In this document: positions 1-5,579 of the stretch, in pieces | How positions within the stretch are numbered: the first letter of the stretch is position 1 | Layout: each line of letters starts with the position of its first letter | Assembly (NCBI GenBank): GCA_027335965.1 | Contig: DAHWGZ010000080.1 | Location: forward strand, 1-7,127 | From: Acidiferrobacter sp. | GTDB lineage: Bacteria > Pseudomonadota > Gammaproteobacteria > Acidiferrobacterales > Acidiferrobacteraceae | Direction of reading: 5' to 3' | Length of the DNA stretch: 7,127 nucleotides | Translations under genes and position numbers: made by a program | The notes under the pieces: generated by a model | The model's input: only the letters and a program-made list of their open reading frames with translations | Databases searched by the model: none | What the model was told of the DNA's origin: nothing

Positions 1-156
1 CAGGCTCGGGGCGCGACAATTCCAGGCTGGCATTTCGGGGTGGGGGTGCATAAGGAGAGTCCAGCCCGGACACTACGAGCCAAACCTTAGCCGAATCACC
101 CCCCCACCCTCAACCTGGCACCGATGACCGGAAGTCGTCGACGGATAAGTGGCGAC

Positions 157-186
157 GCGCGAGCGCCCTTAACGGCGGGCTCGCGC
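157..186 (+). promoter_or_regulatory. GC-rich hairpin in the argH leader
   Basis: GCGCGAG at 157-163 is exactly complementary to CTCGCGC at 180-186. Between them, further short pairing is possible (CGCC with GGCG, or CCC with GGG around TTAACGGC). The structure lies 43-72 bases before the chosen argH ATG, so it would be in the 5' untranslated leader if transcription starts upstream. There is no T tract after it on either strand, so it is not an intrinsic terminator. A regulatory role is only a possibility. No convincing promoter hexamers and no supported gene were found in 1-228. Confidence 0.35.
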
Positions 187-228
187 TTCGGTACCATGGG
201 AGCCATTCTCCATTCGCCGAGCGTGTCC

Positions 229-1635
229 ATGTCCTCTCCCGACAAGGCCTGGAAAGGCCGTTTTACCGAACCCACGGATGCCTTCGTCGAGGCCTTCACG
301 GCCTCGGTCGGATTTGATCACAGGCTCTACCGTCACGACATTCGCGGCTCCATCGCGCATGCCGGCATGCTGGCCGCCGTGGGCATCATCGAGGAGCGCG
401 AGGCGCTCCTCATCACGGAAGGGCTCGCCGCCATCGAAAAAGAGATCGACGAGGGCCGCTTTCCGTGGTCGGTGGGCCGCGAGGACGTGCACATGAACAT
501 CGAGGCGGCGCTCATCGAGCGCATCGGCGAGGTCGGCAAAAAGCTGCACACCGCGCGCTCGCGCAACGACCAGGTGGCGACCGCCGTGCGGCTCTACCTG
601 CGCGACGGGCTCGACGGGCTCATCGGGCAACTGCAGCGCCTGGGCGGCGTGTTTCTGATGCTGGCCGAGCGCGAGGCCGAGACCATCATGCCCGGCTTCA
701 CCCATCTCCAGGTGGCCCAGCCGGTGACCCTGGGCCACCATGTCCTGGCATGGTTCGAGATGATCCTGCGTGACACCGAGCGCCTGATCGACGCCCGCGG
801 CCGCGTGAATGTCATGCCGCTCGGGGCCGGGGCGCTTGCCGGCACGAGCTTTCCGATAGACCGGCACATGACCGCGCGGGCTCTCGGCTTCGCGCGACCC
901 GCCGAGAATTCCCTGGACGCGGTCTCCGATCGCGACTTCGTCATCGAATTCACGGCGGCGGCGGCCTTGATCATGATCCATCTGTCGCGGATCGCCGAGG
1001 AGCTCGTGTTGTGGTCGACGCCGCAGTTCGGTTTCATAGAACTGGCCGACGGCTTTTGCACGGGCTCGTCGATCATGCCGCAAAAGAAGAACCCGGACGT
1101 CCCGGAACTGCTGCGCGGCAAGAGCGGGCGCGTCATAGGGCACCTCACGGCCCTGCTGGTGCTCATGAAGGGCCAGCCGCTTGCCTACAACAAGGACAAC
1201 CAGGAAGACAAGGAGCCGCTGTTCGACACCCTCGACACCGTGCGCGACTCGCTGCGGGCGCTCACCGAACTCCTGCCGGCGACCACCTTCCATCGCGAGC
1301 GCATGCGCCGCGAGGCGCTACGCGGCTACCCGACCGCCACCGATCTCGCGGATTATCTGGTACGCAGGGGTCTGCCGTTTCGCGATGCCCATGAGGCGGC
1401 GGGGCGCGCCGTGCGGTTGGCCATAGATCAGGGCGTGGACCTGGCGGAACTGCCGCTCGCGGCGCTCAAGACCTGCTCGCCCCTGATCGAGGCCGACATC
1501 TTCCCGGTACTGACCCTGGAAGGGTCGCTTGCCGCGCGCGACCATCTGGGGGGCACGGCCCCCCGCCAGGTGCACGAAGCGGCCGCGCGGGGCCGCCTGC
1601 GCCTCGCGGAGCTCGCCTCGCGGAGCGCGGGCTAG
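229..1635 (+). CDS. argH: Argininosuccinate lyase
   Basis: Cytoplasmic enzyme of arginine biosynthesis that splits argininosuccinate into arginine and fumarate; family members are homotetramers of the fumarase/aspartase superfamily. The 468-residue product has the usual family length (E. coli about 457). Visible motifs are HTARSRNDQ at residues 107-115, [14 protein letters not shown] with the conserved His159, and the superfamily signature [12 protein letters not shown] at 279-290, whose mobile loop carries the catalytic serine. The frame is open further upstream with ATGs at 124 and 196. ATG 229 was chosen because the protein from there begins [12 protein letters not shown], matching the normal ArgH N-terminus, while the preceding 35 residues look like leader DNA. 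There is no strong ribosome binding site before 229. The gene ends in a TAG that overlaps the stop of the convergent gene. The product call is very secure; the start is fairly secure. Confidence 0.97.
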   Translation: MSSPDKAWKGRFTEPTDAFVEAFTASVGFDHRLYRHDIRGSIAHAGMLAAVGIIEEREALLITEGLAAIEKEIDEGRFPWSVGREDVHMNIEAALIERIGEVGKKLHTARSRNDQVATAVRLYLRDGLDGLIGQLQRLGGVFLMLAEREAETIMPGFTHLQVAQPVTLGHHVLAWFEMILRDTERLIDARGRVNVMPLGAGALAGTSFPIDRHMTARALGFARPAENSLDAVSDRDFVIEFTAAAALIMIHLSRIAEELVLWSTPQFGFIELADGFCTGSSIMPQKKNPDVPELLRGKSGRVIGHLTALLVLMKGQPLAYNKDNQEDKEPLFDTLDTVRDSLRALTELLPATTFHRERMRREALRGYPTATDLADYLVRRGLPFRDAHEAAGRAVRLAIDQGVDLAELPLAALKTCSPLIEADIFPVLTLEGSLAARDHLGGTAPRQVHEAAARGRLRLAELASRSAG

Positions 1636-2033
1636 AAGAGGTTGAAGAGGTCGCCTACGACGTCGTCGGCGACGGCAAAGCCCGCGCCCATGCCGAGGCC
1701 GCTCATCAGGGAGCCCATGAACCCGCCGCCGCCGGCCTGCGGCGACTGATTGGCCCACCCGGTCGGCTGCATCGGGGCGTTGGGGTGCGTGGCCACCGCG
1801 CCTTCCAGCTGTTGGATGTATTGGGCCATCTGCTGGATGAGCGTGGTGGCGCCCTGCGCCTGGCTTTGCATCATCATCGCCACTTCACGCAGGTCCATGG
1901 CCCACTCGCGGCCGGTGGTCGCATCGGGGGCGGCGGCGGCAAACTTCTGCGCCAGCGCCTGAAGCTTTTGCAGGGTCGCCTGATTCTGCTGCTGCACGGT
2001 GGCCAACTGATTTTCGGCTTGCTGATAGTCCAT
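1632..2033 (-). CDS. Small Q/A-rich helical protein with Gly-rich hydrophobic tail, function unknown
   Basis: A 133-residue protein that I do not recognise. Residues 1-80 are rich in Gln, Ala, Leu and Met and look like long amphipathic helices, possibly a coiled coil. Residues 81-98 form a Pro/Asn/Gln linker. The tail starts with [20 protein letters not shown] and ends in an acidic-hydrophobic [11 protein letters not shown]. There is no signal peptide. The tail loosely recalls Gly-rich C-termini of uncharacterised proteins such as DUF2076, but I cannot assign it. ATG 2033 was chosen over an in-frame start at 2108 because GAGGG (2046-2042) lies 8 bases before it. Upstream on the same strand is the phosphate transporter, 182 bases away with no clear terminator between, so some read-through is possible. 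Its TAG stop overlaps the argH stop. Confidence 0.8.
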   Translation of the reverse strand: MDYQQAENQLATVQQQNQATLQKLQALAQKFAAAAPDATTGREWAMDLREVAMMMQSQAQGATTLIQQMAQYIQQLEGAVATHPNAPMQPTGWANQSPQAGGGGFMGSLMSGLGMGAGFAVADDVVGDLFNLF

Positions 2034-2060
2034 TGCGTATACCCTCGTCGGAAGATTCTC

Positions 2061-2073
2061 GGCCAGACTGGCC
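2061..2073. repeat. 13-base perfect inverted repeat upstream of the small unknown gene
   Basis: GGCCAGACTGGCC is a perfect odd-length palindrome (GGCCAG-A-CTGGCC) 28 bases before the start of the small minus-strand gene. It could be an operator half-site pair or chance in GC-rich DNA. The 2034-2215 gap otherwise shows no gene, no clear promoter hexamers and no hairpin followed by a T tract for the phosphate transporter gene. Confidence 0.3.
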
Positions 2074-2215
2074 GGACACGGCCATTGAGACCCGCCGAGA
2101 TCATCCAAGTTCCGGCAGGACGGGCCGACCCGCCAGCTTAACGCACGGCCCCCGGCGCGCCAATCACAAAGCGGCCACGGGCCAACGGACCGGGGCGGGG
2201 CGACCGATCCCCGAG

Positions 2216-3631
2216 CTAGCGGGACGCGGTACGCGCCAGGCGCGGATCGTCTGCCATCGGCTCCTCGTGGGTCTCGGCCGACAAGGTTTCGAGCGACTGG
2301 CCACTGGTCTCCGGCAGGATCAGCTGGGTCAACAGCAGGCCGAGCAAGGACACGCCGGCGGCGAACATCATCGCCCCCTTCAGGCCACCCGCGTGGCTGA
2401 TGAACGGAAACAGGAAGGTGCCGACGAACGCGCCGAGCTTGCCGACCCCCGCCGCGATCCCGTGACCCGTCGTGCGTCCACCGGTCGGAAAGACCTCGGC
2501 GGGGATCACGAAGGTCGTGCAGTTGGGCCCAAACTCGGTGAAAAAGAAGCTGACACCGTACAGAAGCAGAAAAGGCACCACATCGTGGGACATGCCGGGC
2601 GCGAACGCGATCACGCCGAAACTGATCGCCATCACCGCAAAGCCGATCATCTGCAAGCGGCGATGGCCGATGCGGTCCATCAGCAGGATGGAGGCGAGGT
2701 AGCCGGGTACCGCGGCCACGGCAAAGATCACGAGCGCCCAGGCCGTGCCCTGCACGAGACTCGCGTGGGGCGCGAGCAGGCCTATGATCTGGGGGGTCGA
2801 AATGACGTTGCCATAAAAGGCGTAATCGAGCAGGAACCAGGAGCCGGCAGTCCCCACGATCATGAGCAGATTGCGGCGGTTGCCAAGAAAGGAGCGCAGC
2901 GTCATCTTGCGCGGCTGTACGCTGCCGCCGGCGGACTGGATCTGGCCCCCGGAATAGCGGGCCATGTCACGGGCGGCGGCCTCCGATTGCCCGCGCACCA
3001 AAGCCTTGTAGCGGGGCGACTCGGGCATGGTGCGGCGCAGATACAAGACCGCGAGCGGCGGGATGGCGCCAAGACCCAGCATGATTCGCCAGATGATGTC
3101 ATGGTTGAGACCCGCGGCCTCGAGCGTGAGCGCAACCACCGGCCCGAACACGAGCCCCAGGCCCTGCATGCCAAAGACCAGCGAGACCAGCGAGCCACGC
3201 TGCTTGGCATTGCTGTATTCGGACATGAGCACCGCGCTCATGGGATAATCGCCGCCAATGCCGAAGCCCAGAATGAAGCGGAACATGAGCAGCCAGGTGA
3301 AGTCCGGGGCGAACGCGCAGGCCAATGCGCCTACGGCCATGAGCGCCGCCTCGATGCCATAGATGGTCTTGCGGCCGATGAGGTCCGCCAGACGCCCGAG
3401 GGTCAGGGCGCCGAGAAACGCCGCAAGCAGCGAACCGCTCCCCAAAAGGCCGATCTGGCCGGCGCTCAGATGCCATTCGGGCTTCAGGTACACGAGCGCC
3501 ATGCCGATGATGAAAAGATCGTAGGCGTCGGTGAAAAAACCCATCCCGGCGGTCACCGCGGCGCGCATATGAAAGAAGCTGATCGGCGCCTCGTCCAGCG
3601 CCTGAAGTAACGAGCGATTGTTTTGGGCCAT
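2216..3631 (-). CDS. MFS phosphate:H+ symporter, PHS family (Pho84/PiPT-like)
   Basis: A 471-residue inner-membrane carrier of the major facilitator superfamily with 12 predicted membrane helices. It most likely imports inorganic phosphate with protons. The PHS hallmarks are present: GMGFFTDAYDLF at 29-40 in TM1, motif A GRLADLIGRK at 79-88, and GFGIGGDYPMSA at 122-133, followed by a conserved SEY and RG. In TM7 it has W265-x3-D269-x3-Y273. Comparing with the fungal PiPT structure as I recall it (Tyr150, Gln177, Trp320, Asp324, Tyr328), the equivalents are Y129, Q156, W265, D269 and Y273, and the 27-residue spacing from Tyr to Gln is identical. The central cytoplasmic loop is shorter than in fungi. 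The SD AAGGAGG (3642-3636) precedes the ATG. A Pho-box promoter upstream suggests induction in phosphate limitation. A different organic-acid or sugar substrate is possible but less likely. Confidence 0.92.
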   Translation of the reverse strand: MAQNNRSLLQALDEAPISFFHMRAAVTAGMGFFTDAYDLFIIGMALVYLKPEWHLSAGQIGLLGSGSLLAAFLGALTLGRLADLIGRKTIYGIEAALMAVGALACAFAPDFTWLLMFRFILGFGIGGDYPMSAVLMSEYSNAKQRGSLVSLVFGMQGLGLVFGPVVALTLEAAGLNHDIIWRIMLGLGAIPPLAVLYLRRTMPESPRYKALVRGQSEAAARDMARYSGGQIQSAGGSVQPRKMTLRSFLGNRRNLLMIVGTAGSWFLLDYAFYGNVISTPQIIGLLAPHASLVQGTAWALVIFAVAAVPGYLASILLMDRIGHRRLQMIGFAVMAISFGVIAFAPGMSHDVVPFLLLYGVSFFFTEFGPNCTTFVIPAEVFPTGGRTTGHGIAAGVGKLGAFVGTFLFPFISHAGGLKGAMMFAAGVSLLGLLLTQLILPETSGQSLETLSAETHEEPMADDPRLARTASR

Positions 3632-3652
3632 GAGGCCTCCTTAGAAAACGAT

Positions 3653-3666
3653 CCCGCGATTGCGGG
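3653..3666 (-). other. Short hairpin in the transporter 5' leader
   Basis: CCCGC (3653-3657) and GCGGG (3662-3666) can form a 5-bp stem with a 4-base loop, about 10 bases upstream of the SD of the phosphate transporter gene. It would sit in the mRNA leader if transcription starts near 3714. It may have no function. Confidence 0.2.
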
Positions 3667-3720
3667 CCGGCATACGAATGAGTCGGCACTTCCGGGACGT
3701 CGACCCCGAGCGACCTGCCC

Positions 3721-3754
3721 ATGCTAAGGGCGATATATGACGCAACTATGACAA
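3721..3754 (-). promoter_or_regulatory. Pho box and -10 element of the phosphate transporter gene
   Basis: Reading the minus strand, 3754-3737 is TTGTCAT-AGTT-GCGTCAT. The PhoB consensus is two CTGTCAT heptamers separated by four bases; here the heptamers match 6/7 and 5/7 with the exact 4-base spacer. Ten bases further down is TAGCAT (3726-3721), a 4/6 match to the sigma-70 -10 hexamer. That is the spacing seen in E. coli Pho promoters, where the box replaces the -35 element. Transcription would start near 3714, leaving a leader of roughly 80 bases before the ATG at 3631. The match was made by eye, and the functional logic (a PhoB-type site before a phosphate carrier) supports it. Confidence 0.7.
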
Positions 3755-3900
3755 GCGGCCTCGTCTGGCGGCGGCCGGGCGAGGCCGGGCCGACGCGGCC
3801 CGCGAAATCCGCTAGACTGGCGGCTTTCCCATAGGGGCAAGGTCATACCGCCGGGCGGATTCGCGGGCCAGGGCGCGGGTACACTTTGCCGGAGGACCTC

Positions 3901-4251
3901 ATGAGCAGCTTTAACGATCTCACGGAACGTCTCGCGCAATTCGCCAAGGAGCGCGACTGGGAGCAGTTCCACTCCCCGAAGAACCTGGCCATGGCGCTCA
4001 TCGTCGAGGCCGGCGAACTCGTCGAGCCGATGCAGTGGCTGAGCGAAGATGAGAGCCGGGCCTTGTCCGATGCGCAACGCCAGGCCGTGAGCGAGGAGGC
4101 GGCCGACGTCCTTCTTTATCTGTTGCGCCTCTGCGACCGGCTCGGTATCGACCTGGAACAGGCGGCGTGGGCCAAGATCGCGAAGAACGCCGTCAAGTAC
4201 CCCGCCGACAAGGTGCGAGGCAGCGCCCGCAAATACACGGACTACCCGTGA
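3901..4251 (+). CDS. MazG-like nucleotide pyrophosphohydrolase (dCTPase/DCTPP1 type)
   Basis: A 116-residue cytoplasmic all-alpha NTP pyrophosphohydrolase that likely converts a (d)NTP, perhaps dCTP or a modified dCTP, to the monophosphate and pyrophosphate, cleaning the nucleotide pool. The Mg-binding ExxE...ExxD pattern is visible as E36-A-G-E39 and E66-A-A-D69. The stretches ERDWEQFHSPKNL (17-29) and the C-terminal RKYTDYP closely resemble human DCTPP1 (XTP3TPA). ATG 3901 has a clear GGAGG SD at 3891-3895, so an in-frame TTG at 3886 is not needed. The stop overlaps the GTG start of rlmJ in GTGA, implying a two-gene operon with coupled translation. The exact substrate cannot be told from sequence. 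Confidence 0.93.
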   Translation: MSSFNDLTERLAQFAKERDWEQFHSPKNLAMALIVEAGELVEPMQWLSEDESRALSDAQRQAVSEEAADVLLYLLRLCDRLGIDLEQAAWAKIAKNAVKYPADKVRGSARKYTDYP

Positions 4252-5045
4252 ATTACCGCCATGCCTTTCATGCCGGATCGGCGGCCGATGTCCTGAAGCA
4301 TGTCGTGCTGCTGGAGACCCTGGATCTGGTCTTGCAGAAGCCCAAGCCCCTGTTCGTGCTCGACACCCATGCCGGCGAGGGTCTCTACCGCCTGCAGGCG
4401 GAGGGGGAGGCCGACGAGGGCATCCGCCGCCTTTGGGGGCGTCGGGACGAGTGGCCGGCCCTGGGCGGATACTTTGAGGCGGTGGGGCGCTTCAATGGGA
4501 CGCGCCTCAGGGACTATCCGGGCTCGCCGCTCATCATCTCCGAGCGCCTGCGTCCCGGGGACCGGTTCGTGGCCGTCGAGGAGGCGAGCGCCGCCCACGC
4601 CGCGTTGCAGCAGGTGTTGCGAGCCCCCCACAGCCAAATCTTTCTGGGTAACGGTTATCACGCCCTGAAGGCCTTGCTGCCGCCCCGGGAGCACCGCGGG
4701 GTGATCCTGATCGACCCTCCCTACGAGCGCGTGACGGAACGAAGCGCGCTCCTGACGGGCCTCAAGACCGCCTTGCAGCGGTTCCATCAGGGGGTCTACC
4801 TCATATGGTATCCGATCAAGGACAAGCGCGACGCCGAGCGCCTGGTGGCGGTCTTGTCGGCCCTTGGAGACCACCTGTGCGTGGAGCTGCTCACCTGGCC
4901 CGCGGACGTCAAGAGCCGCCTCAACGGCTCGGGCCTGCTCATCCTGAACCCGCCCTACGGCCTCAAAAAAAGATTGGGCGAGGTCGTGCCGACCCTCGCC
5001 CAGATCCTCACCCGCGACGGGACGCCGCGTTACCGCGTCCGCTAG
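4248..5045 (+). CDS. rlmJ: 23S rRNA (adenine(2030)-N6)-methyltransferase RlmJ
   Basis: SAM-dependent methyltransferase that modifies A2030 of 23S rRNA (E. coli numbering). The product is 265 residues (E. coli 280). It starts MNYRHAFHAGSAADVLKH, very close to the known RlmJ N-terminus, with the conserved Lys17. The SAM-binding motif I is LDTHAGEG at 38-45, and the catalytic motif IV DPPY starts at D156. GTG 4248 was chosen because the conserved N-terminus begins there and it overlaps the upstream TGA; no strong SD is seen, which fits translational coupling to the pyrophosphohydrolase gene. The last about 27 codons also contain a terminator on the opposite strand, and the TAG stop shares CTAG with the convergent DsrE-like gene. 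Confidence 0.95.
   Translation: MNYRHAFHAGSAADVLKHVVLLETLDLVLQKPKPLFVLDTHAGEGLYRLQAEGEADEGIRRLWGRRDEWPALGGYFEAVGRFNGTRLRDYPGSPLIISERLRPGDRFVAVEEASAAHAALQQVLRAPHSQIFLGNGYHALKALLPPREHRGVILIDPPYERVTERSALLTGLKTALQRFHQGVYLIWYPIKDKRDAERLVAVLSALGDHLCVELLTWPADVKSRLNGSGLLILNPPYGLKKRLGEVVPTLAQILTRDGTPRYRVR
4965..5001 (-). terminator. Intrinsic terminator of the porin-DsrE operon, inside rlmJ
   Basis: GGGCGAGG at 4976-4983 pairs perfectly with CCTCGCCC at 4994-5001 (8 GC-rich base pairs). The inner TCG/CGA can extend the stem around a small loop. On the minus strand the stem is followed by AATC and then seven T residues (4971-4965). It begins about 40 bases after the stop of the DsrE-like gene. On the plus strand no T tract follows, so it acts only for minus-strand transcripts. 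Confidence 0.8.
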
Positions 5046-5554
5046 GGGTTGACCTCGATGTAGCCGTGCTGCTCGAGCCAGATGATGCGCGCCACGGCCC
5101 CGCCGTTCACCTTCACATTGGGCAACAACTGCTTGTTGCCCCAGTGATGGGCGCGCATGGTCACCCCGCACTCCTCGATGTCGACGCCCTTATGGAACAG
5201 AGCCTCGACCTGACCGCGGTAGGGGTTGCCCGTGCGCACATGCATGAACTGGTCGTAGGCCTTGTTGCTCAACAGCATGTAGCCATCCGCCCCCTGAAAG
5301 ACCGCATCGATCTTCCAGCGCGTATGGTCGCGCGTGAACTTCGCCACCATCATCCGCAGCTGCGACAGGCCCACCGGCTCCTTGGTGTGGGGGATGAACA
5401 CCGGGTGATCCATGTTGAAGACCACCTTGGCGTGCTTCAAGCGCACCGGGATCTGGACATGGATCGTGTGCCAGTGCAGGTTCCCCTGGACGGCCAGCGC
5501 CGGAGCGCTCACCGCCAGGAACGACAGGGCCGTCCATAAAGCGCTTTTTTTCAC
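5042..5554 (-). CDS. Periplasmic DsrE/DsrF-like family protein
   Basis: A 170-residue protein with a Sec signal peptide (MKK, hydrophobic core, APALA), predicted to be cut after A21, so the mature form is periplasmic. The rest is a DsrE-like domain (PF02635/COG1416 type): HVQIPVRLKHAKVVFNMDHP near 32-51, WKIDAVFQGADGYMLL near 80-95, and VDIEECGVTM at 124-133 with the only mature cysteine, C129, at the place used by DsrE/TusD-type sulfur carriers. Twelve histidines lie in 149 mature residues, unusually many. The start is GTG 5554, backed by AAGGAGG four bases before it. It follows the porin gene by 25 bases without a terminator, so the two are probably co-transcribed. Sulfur carriage or redox chemistry is a family-based guess; periplasmic members are uncharacterised as far as I know. 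Confidence 0.9.
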   Translation of the reverse strand: MKKSALWTALSFLAVSAPALAVQGNLHWHTIHVQIPVRLKHAKVVFNMDHPVFIPHTKEPVGLSQLRMMVAKFTRDHTRWKIDAVFQGADGYMLLSNKAYDQFMHVRTGNPYRGQVEALFHKGVDIEECGVTMRAHHWGNKQLLPNVKVNGGAVARIIWLEQHGYIEVNP

Positions 5555-5565
5555 AAAGCCTCCTT
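5555..5565 (-). promoter_or_regulatory. Strong SD fixing the GTG start of the DsrE-like gene
   Basis: On the minus strand AAGGAGG (5565-5559) is followed by CTTT and GTG. The transporter gene has the same AAGGAGG with a 4-base gap. It supports the GTG codon, which is directly followed by the Lys-Lys of a typical signal peptide. Confidence 0.8.
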
Positions 5566-5579
5566 TTTGCTATCGATCG

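Noticed and set aside
1..123. Possible end or start of a gene at the left edge
   Set aside because: Several short frames are open, but none has both a good SD and coding-like third positions or a recognisable sequence.
169..1293. Long minus-strand open frame of 374 codons opposite argH
   Set aside because: A shadow of the GC-rich argH codons; low-complexity Arg/Gly/His-rich translation with no recognisable domain, while argH on the other strand is certain.
2134..2215. Intrinsic terminator after the transporter gene
   Set aside because: Only short GC stems were found and none is followed by a T run on the minus strand.
2033..3610. Plus-strand open frame of 525 codons opposite the transporter
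   Set aside because: The translation is Arg/His/Gly-rich without domains, and the minus strand encodes a complete MFS protein with family motifs and an SD.
3813..3818. TAGACT as -10 element for the pyrophosphohydrolase-rlmJ operon
   Set aside because: It is a 4/6 match at a plausible distance, but no -35-like hexamer sits 16-18 bases upstream.
4242..5171. Minus-strand open frame of 309 codons opposite rlmJ
   Set aside because: No domain, and RlmJ is clearly encoded on the plus strand with its N-terminus and DPPY motif.
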